64,000 nucleotides of DNA, taken from positions 62,001 through 126,000 of the forward strand of contig JAPFQT010000393.1 of assembly GCA_027627225.1 (NCBI GenBank), written 5' to 3'. Under the pieces are notes generated by a model. It was not told the DNA's origin. It saw only the letters and a list, made by a program, of their open reading frames with translations, and did no database searches. Within the stretch, counting starts at the first letter, position 1. The number at the start of each line of letters is the position of its first letter. Positions 1 to 13,341 of this stretch are shown piece after piece. The DNA is from Congeria kusceri (Eukaryota > Mollusca > Bivalvia > Myida > Dreissenidae). A program made the position numbers and the translations under genes.

Positions 1-381
1 ACCCCTTTATTATTTTTCTAGAGAATTGTGACAACAAACAGAAACCCTACTAAAAAAAATTCTGTCTGTAACCACTATAGCTATTGAAACTTCACACAAT
101 GTATTCAGTTTCACAATAGAATAGAACGATTGATACAATTTGGGTAACAGTACATGAACACATTATTTAATTAGCATTTAATTGGTTACTGACCTATCAA
201 CATATTCAACTGAAACTCCACACATATCTTTGGGGTCATTATGTTACCTTATAGAGTTCATATGTATTGTGTAATGCTGGCAAACCCACTGTCCTGCGAC
301 AGCTCTTGATACAATTCTACCACCATTAACCAATTTTGTATTTCCCTATGGTTGCTTAATAAATACTTGTTTTCAATACAG

Positions 382-1673
382 AATGGGTCTCCATGCAAAA
401 TGAAGAAAATGAGGATGGTGATAGTGGTAGCGATAGCGATGCAGAATGGTGTCCACCCCGTAAGAAACTATGTAAGGAATATTTATCCTGATTTGATTTT
501 CTATTTGTCCTCATTACAGTTTTCCATTGTTTTGTTTGGAAATTCTTCATAAACATATCTGTAAAGTTATATTGTATTTGAATTAACCTTTATGCCGCCC
601 TTTGCAGTTGCACTTTCCTAGGAAAAGTGTTAGTAGGTTAACTGACCTCTGTTATGTGACTGAAATACTGTTGAATATGGCATAAAATCCAGGGAGAATA
701 AATTTGTTCAGCTGATATTATTGTTTAATTATGTAATTTGTCTTTTCTATTCCACTCGACCAAGTATTGGCGTCCAATCAGGTTAAAGGGTGTTTCTCAG
801 GAATTACTCGAGTGATTGCATTCAAACCTAAAACTTTTAGTCTTAATTTTAAAATTAACCTAAAGGTTTGGTTACTTCAATTTGAAATGTGTCTTTATGA
901 CCTTTGACACTTGAAAATTTCAAATTTCATAAACTTGAGTGACAGAGTCAATTTTTATTTCCATTATCTAACTCGACAATGAGTATTCATACATAGTTAC
1001 CCTAAACCAATTTAATATGTATTGCATAGTATGAGGTTATTGTTCAAAGATCAAGGTAACAAGTACTGAAACAAACAAGGTTAGCTCAATAACTTAAAAA
1101 CGAAATTATTGAAGGATACAGTAAAGTTAGATAGCAAAGGGATAGAGATTGTGTGATGGGTCAACATCACTGTTAATCACTGGTAATTAAAAAAACAAAA
1201 ACTTTCCACTCAATAACTGGATATTTAAAAAAAAAGGCAATCTTACAAGCACAAGAAAATTCAAATGTGCTGTTTGACAGCTGTTGATTGGGTAATTAAA
1301 AAGGTATGAAAAAGTCAGCTGTTGCCACTGAAAGTACATTTAAAATACTAAGAACGCCTTGTCTATATATTTATTTCCCATTCAGTTCGATTGAATGGTG
1401 ATGCATGTTTTAAACGATGTTTCGTTAGTATAATTTAAATATATATTGATGTTAATTTTAGGCAAAAACTTCCCAAAGAAAGGGCTAAGAACCCCGTGGA
1501 GAGAGGAGGAGAAAAATTGTGTGAAAAATGAATTACGTAAATGTTTAAATTTGGGAACATTGCCCTCCAAGTCTGAATGTGAACAAGTAATAAAGAAGAA
1601 TCAATGTTTAAAGAACAGAACGTGGACAATGGTAAAAGGATTTGTTAGAACAACATTGAATAGAAGGAAATGA
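382..1673 (+). CDS. 3' end of an unidentified gene (last two coding exons, 382-459 and 1462-1673)
   Basis: Exon 382-459 follows an acceptor (TTTTCAATACAG) and ends at a CCC|GTAAG donor; it encodes an acidic linker rich in Glu, Asp, Ser and Gly that ends DAEWCPP. Exon 1462-1673 follows GTTAATTTTAG and ends in TGA. The first exon leaves one base and the second supplies two (C + GC = Arg), so the frame continues exactly, which supports the pairing. The second exon encodes 69 residues with a compact basic helical domain: TPWREEEKNCVKNEL, then LPSKSECEQ, then LKNRTWTMVKGFVR, ending LNRRK. From memory, a similar W..EEK...L / C / NR.W..VK.FV pattern ends many uncharacterised invertebrate proteins, some transposon-related; its function is not known to me. 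Upstream exons lie outside the window. The 1 kb intron holds a SINE tail and otherwise nothing recognised. Confidence 0.6.
617..692 (+). repeat. SINE 3'-tail fragment (same family as 14500-14771 and 21236-21452)
   Basis: The stretch AGGAAAAGTGTTAGTAGG TTAACTGACC followed by a GTTATGTGACTGAAATACTG block and a ...AAAATCC end matches the 3' part of the + copy at 21370-21440. No head or target duplication is seen, so it is a truncated relic inside the intron of the left-edge gene. Confidence 0.6.
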
Positions 1674-1704
1674 ATGTCTGTCCATACCTCCTGTCCGATT
1701 TTTT

Positions 1705-3316
1705 AGCTCACCTGAGCACATAGTGCTCATGGGGAGCTTTTAGGATACCGTTTTATCCGCCGTACATCAGTGCGTCCGTGCGTTAGCTTTTTCTTCAAAC
1801 GACTTCTCCTCCTTAACCCGTTGACAGATTTTAATGAATGAACTTCACAGGAATATTCCTTGGGTGACCCTCTTTCCACGTTGTTCAAATCGCTATAGTC
1901 CATTGCATATGTAGGTCACCAGAGCTTAAAAAGATTTAAAAAATGAAAACTTAAAAAAATCTTCTTTGAAACCAAAACGGTCAGGAGTTTAATATTTGGT
2001 GTGTAACATTGTCTAGTGGTCCTCTACTAAGTTTGTTCAAATCATGCACCTGGGGTCACTGGCCATGTCCCAGGGGTCACATGATTTATATAGACTTCTA
2101 TAGTAAATGACTTTAAAAATCTTCTTCTATGAAACCGCAAGGGCCAGGGGTTTATTATTTGGTGTGTAATATCATATAGTGGTCCTCTACAAAGTGTTTT
2201 CAAATAATGCTCCTGGGGTCAAAATTGGCCCCGCCCTGGGGGTGACCTGATTTCTTTATATGTATATAGTGAAAACTTTAAAAAATCTTCTCTGAAACCG
2301 CAAGGCCAAGAGGTTTGGTTTTTGGCATGTAACATTGTATTGTGGTTCTCTACCAAGTTTGTTCAAATCATGCCTCTGGGGTCAAAACTGGCCTCGCCTA
2401 GGGGTCACAAGATTTATATAGACTTATATAGTAAACAACTTTAAAAATCTCTGAAACCACAAGGGTCAGTTTTTAATACTTGGTGTCAAACATGGTTGGT
2501 GGTCCTCTACCAAGTTTGTTCAAATCATAAAATTTGCCCCGCCCTGGGGCTATCTTATTTCACATATATGTATATAGTCAAAACTTCACAAATCTTCTCT
2601 AAAAGGACAAAGCCTAGAGGTGTAATATTTGGCATGTAACATCATATGGTGGTCCTCTACCAAGTTTGTTCAAATCATACCCCTGGAGTTAAAATTTGCC
2701 CCACCCTGGGGCTATCTTATTTCTGTTATACGTGTATAGTGAAAACTTCAAAAATCTTCTCTGAAACCGCAAGGCCCAGAGGATTGGTATTTGGCATGTA
2801 ACAGCATATTGTGGGTCTCTTTCAAGTTTGTTCAAATCATGCCACTGGGGTCAAAACTGGCCCCGCCCTGGGGGTTACTTGTTTCCCTTATATGTATATA
2901 CTAAAACTTGAAAAATCTCTGAAACGCACAACCCATACATTTGAAATTTGGCATGTAACATCGTATGGTGGTCCTCTACCAAGTTTGTTCAAATCATTCC
3001 TCTGGGGTCAAACTGGCCCCACCCTGGGGGTAACTTGTTTTAATAATATCTATTCCGAGTATGAAAATGGTTGCGGTCAGTTGAAAACATGTCCACCAGG
3101 GGGTGCAAGTTTCCTTATATGGCTAAAGTGAAACATTGTGAACACTCTCGAATTCGCATTTTTGTCCAATCTTCATGAAACTTGCTCAGAACATTTGTTC
3201 TAATGATATCTCAGCCAAGATCGAAATTGGTTTCTGAAACATCACAAAAGTTGCTCAGAACAGTTCAGTTCCCCGAAGTCTCAGGTGAGCAACCTAGGGT
3301 CTATGGCCCTCTTGTG
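1705..3316 (+). repeat. Hairpin-headed repeat element, family 1, with internal tandem units
   Basis: It starts with the head AGCTCACCTGAGCAC...GTGCTCATGGGGAGCT, which folds on itself, and ends with CTCAGGTGAGC...CCTCTTGTG; the CTCAGGTGAGC block is complementary to the first bases of the head. Between about 1980 and 3020 a unit of roughly 160 bp recurs about seven times with divergence (the blocks GGTCCTCTACCAAGTTTGTTC and CTCTGAAACCGCAAGGCC mark each unit). The open frame at 2811-3131 arises from these units and is not a gene. The element begins about 30 bp after the stop codon of the left-edge gene. Confidence 0.75.
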
Positions 3317-4768
3317 TTAATTTAGAGTTTAGTCAGCATCCAACAGGTGAAGCTCTTCGTACAATTAGTTAGAATTTGTATAACCTAATTATTACAACTT
3401 TCTACGTATTTCGACATGCGGCAAGGGGTTGTATTAGTCACTACTGTCACAAGATCTATAAATGTTTCTGCATAAAAATTTGGTCTGGAATGAAAATTGA
3501 ACAGTGGTAGTCATTGTTATAAAAAAAAAACAAGTATAATACATTTACTATTAATTTTGTGATGAAAATTTGACTTTTTAAAAACAAAACTGTTAGAAGT
3601 ATTAATACATGCAAGTTATTATGAAAATATTAGTACTTCACACATTTTGAAAGATGTTGTATTTGGCAAGTCTGAAAAAATTTCAATTACAATCTCAGAT
3701 AATTATTAGACATCGTAATGAATCACAGAAAAGGAAAAAAGAACATTTGGAGTTTGTATAAACAGGCTCTTTAAATAGAATTGTATTTTTTTTTTCACTG
3801 TTTTCATGCAATTGTTGTTTGCACTGTCATTTGTTAACCCTTCTCAGATTGCACCATGTTTCTATACTTACACACGCCAATGTTGTACATCTATTCAGGC
3901 TATAAGTATGCAATGGGCTATTAATGCCGAATAAAGACTGTTATGTAATATTATGTTTTCACTTGTATTAAAGTTGGAATATCAATAAAATCTGACATGC
4001 AATTTTGTAATTACATCACTGTTGTAAAGTAGCATCCTTCGTTTGAAGATGTTCATATGTCTAGTAACTACACTGATGCAAACGGATATAATAATGCATT
4101 TAAGAAATAAAATAAGCCCCCAGTAAATTAATTTCTACGTAAACCGTGTTAAGCGCATGCGCAGAAAAACTGATGTTGGTGTGTGCTATACATCAAAATG
4201 TTTTGACAAAGTTTAGAATTGGTAGACAGAGTACATAAGAACAGTTTATTTTAAAATTGCACATTCCCAGTTCCTTATTTTGTTGCCACTATATTATAGT
4301 TTGGTTATTGATATTCCAACTTTAACGGGATGCTGCATTTCTTGCAATACTGTCAAAGCATTGTTTTTGTCATATCATGAAATAGTGCTATTCATTTATT
4401 TTGTTATAACTATAGTAGTTTTGGCTGGTAAGGATTTTTTGCATTGGTTGCCATGTTGTCAAAACAATGTTGTGACATAATTTATGTTGTAAAAACTTGT
4501 TCATTTGTGTGTTTGTTTAGGTACAATTCTTTTCTGATTTGTCATTTTACAGTTCCTCTTGTAACATGGCTATGAACTGTCATTCAGCAATTGTAAAATA
4601 TATTAACAGCATGTCACATGATGCATAAACCAGATCTAAAGTTTCAGTCACTAATAAAATTGCTGGTTTGTATGCTGATAAGGCCGTAGTATTAGTAATA
4701 TTGTGCATTTATAAATGATGGTATTTTGTAAATAATTGTGTGTACCATGTATAAATGACAGTATTTTT
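3317..4768. other. No gene seen
   Basis: AT-rich sequence with short homopolymers. I find no domain-like frame, RNA gene or repeat that matches elsewhere in the window. Confidence 0.5.
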
Positions 4769-5460
4769 AACCAGGTTTTCAACGAATCCTGGTTATTAGA
4801 TTGAGGTATGGCGGGCGGGCAGGCGTTGTCAAACAAGTGGTTTCCGGTGAATAACATAAGTTAACATACGGGTAAAATATGGCAGGATTGCCCTTATGAA
4901 ATTAAACAAGCAATGTTTATCTACACATGTAGAATTTGGCCCCGTTGTGAAATAACCAACTTGATAGTTATAAAAGTTTTGAGAAACACAAAACGATATT
5001 TTACCTGGTTTTAAAGAAAATTGCAAATCCTGGCTCTTAGATTAGTGATGGTTGGTAGGTGGGGGGGGGGGGGAATCCGGTCATTAACTTAGGTTTGTAT
5101 GGACAAATCTTGATGAAACTGCAAGACTTCATGGCGACTTAGCTTGGGAAATTTGGGGCAAGTCAGTTGAAGGTCCAGGTCACTAAATGAAAACAGAAAA
5201 ACTGTTCCCACTCAATATCTTGAGGTAGGATAGAGGCATTGTGTTGGAATTATTTGTGTATTTATTACTCAACTTGAGATTGCATTTGAGGCCAGTTGTG
5301 TCATCGTCAATGTTCCTTACTAACATTAGTAAAAAAGTTTCCACACAATAATGTGTTGTTGAATATTGAAACTGCACTTAAATTGTGTGTGTAGTTAGCT
5401 TACATGTTAACCTAGCTTGTAATTTTGGCCAGTTGGGTCAAGGTAACTTTTACTCAAATA
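4769..5460 (+). repeat. Repeat element with hairpin head AACCAGG...CCTGGTT, two heads in tandem
   Basis: AACCAGG (4769-4775) and CCTGGTT (4788-4794) form a short hairpin followed by TTATTAGATTG and a G-rich tract. A diverged second head (TACCTGG...AATCCTGG, then CTTAGATTAG) lies at 5002-5045 with a run of 13 G. The body (ATCTTGATGAAACTGCAAGACTT, GAAAAACTGTTCCCACTCAAT) resembles the tandem units at 18.7-19.4 kb. Confidence 0.55.
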
Positions 5461-8394
5461 GAACTAAATATGCATGTATCATATGTTAATTCTTGTTTCA
5501 GAAATTATGCTGGCAAAAGAGATCTGTGTTTGAATTCAAAAATAGTTCCATATAAGTCCAAAAGCAAATGTTTGTAAAATCGAATAAAACTACAGAAAAT
5601 TTAGTATTGGTTTTCATGCTAAAATTGTATGATGAAGAGAATGTATTGTTTCTTTCGTTTCATGCAGTGTATGTATATATGCATGGACTATAGACAATTA
5701 AATCTGAATTAAATACAATTGTTTTGCTTTTAATTTTATTTTATGATCAGCTGATTGACATGTACAATTTATAGCGTCGCTGTCAGTGTACACCTTAAAG
5801 TTCTTCAAATGTGATGACAAAAATTATGTATTATGATTATGTCGCATTAATTATACATCATATATATTTTATAACACTAAATGAAATAAATAGTGTGGCT
5901 GATTCATACGCGGTATTATTATCGACGACTGGTTTACATTTTATCAAACTATTATCAACCAACGTTCACAATAGTCTTCTGACTAAAACCAAAGCACACA
6001 AAGAAGAAATAACATTTTCAATGTCTTTCTCAAGTTATGTACCTAACCGGAACTATTGAACAGCAACGAACATGAATAATCGACTGTCTTACATTGCGCA
6101 CTCTGTTCCCCTTGTTCACACTTTCCCTTCGGGTTTTCACTCTGTGCCTTAATCACATACTTTCCTCACTTGTTCACACACTATCCTAACTTGTTCACAC
6201 AACGTCCTTCCCTTATTCGCACACTTCTCACATGTTCTCACATAGTTCCTGCTTATTCGCCTTCTTCAACGCGTCAGTGTTTGGTAATAGCATGTTAAAA
6301 TGCGAATCGTATTTAAGGGATTATAGTACAACACATTTGAAGAATTGTCAATGAACGTTATCAATTGAATAAATAAAGTCATTGGAAAAACAAAAATGTG
6401 TTGAGACAGCATTAGGGGAAAAACTAAATCATTTTGACACATGTAAACTATAGACAATAAAAATATTAGCGGTCCCCCTTCCCCCTTCATTAAAGATGTT
6501 TTGAAAACTAGGTAAGTCGGTCTTCAACTATTAGCCGACAAACAATTCACACATTTATTGTCGACATCTTGCATATTGTATGCGACCAGACGGTTATTGA
6601 TCGCCGTCTGAACACAGACCAGCTAAAACGTTCTCAGAACAGTTTAGGTGAGCGCAAGATATTTGCATAGGACGGTCGCAGCAAATGATTGTAAATGACT
6701 GCAACTTAAGTGTATTGATCAATGGATCTGGTGATTGGAAAGTTGGTAACCCGCCGCCGTCCGACAATAAGAAGACCGCCCGACATATTGGCATTTGTTC
6801 TTTTGTACTAATGCATACTACGTAGATAGTTTAGATTATTTTTTTCTGCTAACAAATGTGTACGAAAGGTTTATAAAGTGGTTTGCACGAATGAAAGAAA
6901 GGTCTATAAACAAAGATTTTACGTGACCTGGATGGCGGATGTGGGGTGGGGCTGGAGTTGACAGTCACAGCGAAGGTCACAACCCGAATTCATAAATCGT
7001 CGCGCATGTTTACTTTTTTGTTACAGCCAAGAAAAATTAGGCAAGAAATGAAACTGCTGTAAGCATTATTCTTGGGTTTGTTCTTACACAATTACCACAT
7101 GTTCACAGATAGATCCGAGTACACATCATAGTAGACACAATTGCAGGGAAATCCATTAATTACATTTGTAATGGAAAACAGGTAAGGGCATTCGAAATTC
7201 GCTTACACATACTTATCACGTTGTTTATTTGTTACCACAGCAACCTATACAACGCTTAAAGTTACTATTCATTGAACGTGTAACCTCCACGTGCACACGC
7301 GTGAGTCTGTATGACTGTCAACCTATGACGTTGCCGGAAGCAATAACAATTGACTGCTATATAGGTCGCTTATTGAAGTTCATGTGCGCACCGGAATGGC
7401 TTAATCGAATGCATTAAAAATGCATCACAAAATTCAAAGACGTTGTTTCTTGCTCAAATAAATAGTGTTGCGGTGAAAATGAATATAATAATCTTTGGGG
7501 CATTTGTTTCAAGGAAATTACACGTTTTAATGTCTATAAATAATGAATTCACCTAATGCATTTGGCCCTTTAAAAATGTTTGCAGCACTGTCGTAACATC
7601 CACGTTCACAGCTGTATTATAAGAAACAACGGAGGGTTGCTGCCCGTCAAATAAGTGTGATAAAATTGACCAGTCGGCAATTAATATGGTCGTTTACTTT
7701 TCACACGTATTTCCGTACAATTGCGATTCATATAAATCGCATCTTTTAACGTTGAATTCAGAAGACAAAACGATCGGAATCACATCGACCGAGCACCGTA
7801 GACGAAAGGCATTGTCTTGGATTGGTAATTAATAATTAAAGTTTAAAAACATTCACTATTTCAACAGCGATCCACACCAATACCATGTAGACGGCATGCG
7901 TCCGGAAAAGCGCCGACCTAGTAATACAGTAATCGCCTGCTTATCGGGCATTGTCTGTACAAGAACCAGTACTGTAAACTACTGATAAATTACAATAACC
8001 AATATTTCTGGTACATGTGAACCAATGGAACGCTTGAGCATTGAACCATGTGTACGAAACATACAAGTTCGAAGATACAAGAATCTTTATTTCATGACGA
8101 TATAAAATATAAAAAGTATCTAATATGCATTTCTAATTTATATAATTATATAATAATCAACTGAACTAATTACATATTATTTCATTCAGCAAAACAATTT
8201 AGTAATATTTCTTAACTCGATGAGCTAATGCTGTTTGTTATTAAATTTATATTATATACACATATTTCAGACTAAAACATAATACCATTACCAGAGAAAT
8301 TAAAATAAATTGCATGTTAAAGCATATGTTATTAATGACTCTCTTAATGCATTAAGTATGCATTATGAAATGCAAAAACGTTGTTTCTAGCTGA
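5461..8394. other. No gene seen
   Basis: AT-rich sequence. A TTCACAC-rich stretch at 6110-6250 is loosely periodic. No frame shows a recognisable domain and no splice-bounded exon stood out. Confidence 0.45.
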
Positions 8395-8615
8395 GGTATG
8401 CCAGGATTTAACGGGGGCACAGAGGGAGGACATATTTTCGTGCGGGGATATGTCCAACATTCCATTTTGGACGGACAAAGTCCGCGTTGTTAAATTAGCG
8501 GCATATGTCCGGGTGGGCATACGCACTGGAGGGGATATGTCCGTCTGACTAAAATTTGACGAGATGGCATATATCCGACATTCCATTGCGGGCACTTGCT
8601 GACCCCGAAGCTTAT
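8395..8615. repeat. Locally repetitive patch with ATATGTCC motifs
   Basis: GGATATGTCC or close variants recur at about 8428, 8445, 8500, 8533 and 8568, twice followed by ACATTCCATT (about 8456 and 8580). It is more GC-rich than its surroundings. The frame across it on the minus strand has no recognisable domain. It is probably a degenerate minisatellite. Confidence 0.4.
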
Positions 8616-9840
8616 ATATTATATAATAATATATAATAATTTGTAACCAAAAAGTCTTTTATTTCTGATTTAAATCTTTGACAAAACAAACATATATCCA
8701 TATCGCATGATGAGCTTGCTTACTTAAAGCCGAATGCATTTCGTGTCATTACGGCATTCGTGCATTTTTATTAGTCATAAACTGCCATCTTTGTGTCAGT
8801 ACATTGCATAAGCCTTCTACCTGTTTCGTCTACGCTTCAGTAAACGCATGCACTATTCCATGCCTTTATCCTCGGTGACACGTTTTTAGGTATTCCAGCG
8901 TTATTAGCACTTGTAATTTTATAGTTTCATTTTTTTTTTTATCAGTTTTAAATGCTGTTTCAAGAAGTAGAATATTAAAAATGGGAACACTGTACTGTAA
9001 TGTCATTCACCTTCTTTCTTTTAAAACACACAATAATTGTGTTGGTCATACCCATATAAGTATCTTTTAATCAAAATAGTTAATATATAATTGGGTATTT
9101 CATCGTGTGCGTCTGAGAGAGGAAAAAATGCACGCTGCTCGTTTTGTTTACCCATACGGTTTTAACGTATGAGGCAGATGTAGGAATGGAAAAGCACACT
9201 ATTTATCGGATACGGAAACACACGATGCGGACAGAGAGGTTTGACTCGTCGGTCGGAAAGCAGGCAACTACGGTAGTTTATTGGGCGGCAGTGCGTCAGC
9301 CCCTCATAGTGCGTCAACATTCTGACGTCCAACGTTTGTAGTGTCGTAGTAACATGGCGGAAGCACGCACGGTGTTTCGTATGTCACGTGTCATATTGTC
9401 ATGCTGCGCACAAAAAGTATCGGTGCAAAAGACTTTAAATGACACAGTTTGCGAAACACTTGCGTCGATTATGTCATTATATGTGTAATTGGTGTTTTGT
9501 TGTTTCAACACAAGTAAATCAATATACGTTAGATGGACATCAATCGCATTATTTCATAAGTTTCTCCAGACGTGCGGCAGACCAGCGGCGGTCGCAGGGT
9601 TCCCGAACTATAGCCTCGTGTTGCCCATGCAAACTCCATAAGATTTTTAAACAACGGCATGCTTTTGTTTTGAGGCTTGGTAAGTAATATTAGACGAGAA
9701 TCTCGTTAGTGGGCTTGCCTAATACAAAGTGAAACTTGCCAGTAAATCTCACAACTCACAATTTATTACATTTTTTTTCACAAGGGGGGGGGGTGTAGTA
9801 GTGGTGGGGGGATAGGGGGATAGTGACTTGGCCCCGCGCC
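8616..9840. other. No gene seen; one GC-richer patch
   Basis: Between about 9130 and 9680 CpG and GC rise, and a GTAAGTAAT donor-like site occurs at 9680, but no start, acceptor or conserved frame supports an exon. A poly-G/GT stretch lies at 9784-9825. Confidence 0.4.
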
Positions 9841-9888
9841 CAATTCCTGTGGTCATACCTCTATCAATTCCTGTGGTCATACCTCTAT
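9841..9888. repeat. Perfect 24-bp tandem duplication
   Basis: The 24-base unit beginning CAATTCCTGTGGTCATACCT occurs twice back to back (9841-9864, 9865-9888) without a mismatch. Confidence 0.9.
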
Positions 9889-10002
9889 TTATGTTTATGA
9901 ATTTCATAAAATTAGATCTATTCTAAAAAAATATTTATATATTTATTAATTAAATTATTCTTAAATATTTGGATTAGATGCACACAAGAAAGGAAATATA
10001 AT

Positions 10003-10040
10003 CGACGAGTTAGCGGAGCGTTTGCTCTGTCAACTCATCG
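10003..10040. repeat. Imperfect hairpin, possible repeat head
   Basis: CGACGAGTTAGCGGAGC and GCTCTGTCAACTCATCG are near-complementary around a 4-base loop. The form is like the heads of the hairpin-headed elements, but I cannot trace a body or tail after it. Confidence 0.5.
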
Positions 10041-11728
10041 AGACCATCTTCACAATGAAAAGAAAGGATTCAGCTAAAAACTAAGGAGCGCGGGTTTTAA
10101 ACTGAAAGTGAAAGTTTGACTCAGGGATTGATACGTTTCATTGTTATTTATTTTATTTGACATATTGTTGTCGTTTTCCACTTTCAGAAAATGTATTGAC
10201 CATAGGCTAGAGCTTGCATGGAATTTTGAAACTGAAAGCTGACGAACAAAAGTTAATATAAATCGAAATAATTGTTTTTGATGCTGTTTAAACTGAAATA
10301 TGATGAATACTATTATAAAGTCAAATAATAAAATTCTCATTAATATGTTGAATTCATATTTGACTTGTTGTTGGACTTTAGACATCCTACGACTTCAGAC
10401 TAATGCAGCAGTCTTCAGCCCAATAACAAGGCAAATATCATGAATATAAATTAACAAGATTTCTAATTAATAACATAAATATAATATGATTTTAATGTTT
10501 ATACTATTATGTATGAATTTATTTATTCCGGACTTCTACTCGATCTAGAAGTTAACAGTCTGCTTATAGCACAAAATTCATTCAAATGTTTTAAAAATCA
10601 ATGCTAATGGAGCAACAGAGATTTAAATGGTGCGACTAAGTGTACAAGACACGAATGTTACGTAAGTTTTATACACAAACCGATTCCGATCCGACATAAT
10701 CATGTTATAGACATTTACTCGCATGTGCAGTTACACAAAGTACTAACGACGAAAAGTATATTAATGAGTAAGCTAAAGCTATTTTTTTTTCAAACCTTAC
10801 TTCCGTACTTCGCTTTCTTTTGCTGTCGGACAGTTTAATCGGGCATCAGACATTAGAAAGCTGCTAACTGTTCGTGGATTTGCGAATTATAGACGCTTTT
10901 TTAGAGAAAATAGAAAATAGCTCAACGTTGTGTCTGTAAATGGAAAATCATCACATAATGACGAACCTTTATTTCTAAGTTTAACCAAATCTCATTGTTC
11001 ATTTTTTTATGTGTAGACTCATATTTGATAAAGGGACTTCAACTCGGATATAACTGAATTCCAAGAAACGGATAATATAGACTTTGTAACTAAACTGTTG
11101 ACGTATATCATTTTGTCATTATTTGCAATTGCTATACTATTATCCGGAGTATATTTATATATTTAATAGTTTTCTATGTAGAGCCTTCTGTCTTTACATT
11201 TACACCGCTCTTGACCTCAACTAATAAAACAGATGCCTTTAATCTTCGGAGCCTTATCAGCTTTAAAAAGTTAAAAATGTACCAAATTGCGTTAATTATT
11301 AAAACGATGTTCATCCTTTAATTACTTTTTTCTCGAGCATGTATACGATTGGAAAGTATGTATATTTCTCCAGCACTACGCTATGTTATGTTTGTTGTAT
11401 TATATTATGTGATGAAGACGGTGTGCACGCACTTGAAAATATAATAAGCTGTTCTGTTCCATTCTATTCTTAGCAGACCAAAGATCAAATACCGTTATTT
11501 ACGTATGCGTTTCAAGCGTCTATTATTAGCCATGCCACGTTCCGCGTCTTGTAAAAGATATTAATTCGCTTAATTGTTTTTTGTTTTTTGTTTTTTTTTA
11601 ATCTATATATTAAAACAAACCTATAAATATGTATTAAAAAACACATTGGTCTCTGTCGCAATATAAATTCCACAAAGAATGATATAATCAGTGAATCGCA
11701 TGGTAGTCCAACAATTTGCTATCGCCAT
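10041..11728. other. No gene seen
   Basis: AT-rich. The open frame on the minus strand at 10074-10385 has no recognisable domain or supporting splice site. Confidence 0.45.
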
Positions 11729-12189
11729 CTCGAGCCCACCTGCCTGATATCGGCCGCAAAAGAGCGCTCGATACCACCTGTCTGAAATATGCCGCGCCGC
11801 TCGATTCCACCTGCCTGAAATCGACAGCAACGCTCGATCCCACCTTTTTGAAATGGGCCGCAAAGTTCGATTCCACTTATCTGAAATCGGCCACAACGCT
11901 TATCCCACTTCCATGAAATAGGCCGCAACGCTCGATCCCACCTGCCTGAAAACTGCCGAAACGCTCGATCTTACATGTCTGAAATCAGTTGCAACGCTCG
12001 ATCCCACCTGAATGAAATCGACAACAACACTGGATTCCAGCTGCCTGAAATCTTCCGCAACGTTCGATCCCACCTGTCTGAAATCTGCCGTAAAGCTCTA
12101 TCTCACTTGTTTGAAATCGGCCTCAATGTTCGGCCCACCTGCCTGAAATCGACCATAGCATGCACCACACCTGCCTTAAATAGACCGCA
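11729..12189. repeat. 33-bp minisatellite, about 14 diverged copies
   Basis: The unit is close to CGCTCGATCCCACCTGCC + TGAAATCGGCCGCAA (33 bp). It runs from about 11729 to 12189, with a detached copy near 12390-12415. Because 33 is a multiple of three, several frames stay open on both strands; those frames are by-products of the array, not genes. Confidence 0.85.
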
Positions 12190-12825
12190 TCATTGACCAC
12201 AACATTCAACGTTTTAACGGGAAGTTAACTTAAGGTATTATGTACTTTTTTTCAGGTCGGTACTTTTGTAAAGAGCGGCGCAGAACATAAAAATAAAATA
12301 TAAAATCCCTTTTTATTTTTATTTCACTTTTCGGCAAATTTGATTCGGCGCTTCCGTTAAACAACTTATTAAAAACTCTGGCCTAACTCTCAGAAATCAG
12401 CCGCAACGCTCGACACCGCATCAACATAACGTTTGAAAGCTACGGTTAACTACGGCAAAGAGAGGACGAAGACGCTGGGTGTGCATGGATTGTCCCGAGT
12501 GCTTTGAATAAAATAAAATTACCCAACAACAATGTATATTCGGGACGAAAACAAAATAAGGTGATCAAACCTTATCAATTATACATTTTATTTTTATAAT
12601 CTTCGTTTTTTTCAGTTTCAATACGCTTCTGTTTAAAAACGTGCAGGTAGAATATGTCGCACATGGTTACCATCATAGCTTTTTAAGCATGTACATAAAT
12701 GGAGCATTCTAATACATTATACGTACTCTAAAAATTTCAGATTCTATATTTTAAAATGAATATCATAAAATGTAATATATTCTTAATTAAAGGTGCGTAT
12801 TGTTCTAAACTGTCATTGGGTGGGG

Positions 12826-13075
12826 GTCCTCAATGTGCGTGTGTGTGGCGTCCCCACTGTCCTTAGTCCTCAGTGTGAGTCGGTGTGTCCAAGTGGGTGG
12901 AGTCCTCAATGTGCGTGTGTGTGGCGTCCCCACTGTCCTTAGTCCTCAGTGCGAGTCAGTGTGTTCAAGTGGGTGGAGTCCTCAATGTGCGTGTGTGTGG
13001 CGTCCCCACTGTCCTTAGTCCTCAGTCTGCTTGGGTCCTCAGTGCGAGTCGGTGTGTCCAAAGTCCTCAATGTCA
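12826..13075. repeat. 76-bp tandem repeat, three full copies and a rearranged part copy
   Basis: Copies begin at 12826, 12902 and 12978 (GTCCTCAATGTGCGTGTGTG), an exact 76-bp period with few mismatches. The fourth, up to about 13075, is shortened and rearranged. Confidence 0.9.
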
Positions 13076-13252
13076 TATCAAATGTCCAACTCTTTAATAA
13101 ACAAAAAAATTAAAAAATAAGTATCAATTCATATTGTTTGTATCAAAAGACGCGCTCTCACCAATTTTCGTCGAAATTACTTCACGGGAATGTGGTGTAC
13201 CCATTTGGAGGTCCTACGACTTGTGTCCTCACTCTGCACCGTATGCAAGTAT

Positions 13253-13272
13253 GTGTGCGTGTGCGTGTGCGT

Positions 13273-13320
<48 letters not shown>

Positions 13321-13341
13321 ATCAGTGCATCAGTGCATCAG
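13253..13341. repeat. (GTGTGC)n/(GT)n microsatellite followed by short ATCAGTGC repeats
   Basis: GTGTGC hexamers pass into a pure GT run (about 13279-13319), then CATCAGTG repeats three times. It is a simple-sequence tract. Confidence 0.9.

Noticed and set aside
9439..9687. Possible exon ending at a GTAAGTAAT donor in a GC-richer patch
   Set aside because: No acceptor, start context or recognisable protein was found; the donor alone is not enough.
10074..10385. 103-codon minus-strand frame
   Set aside because: AT-rich, no domain, no splice support and no repeat partner; likely chance.
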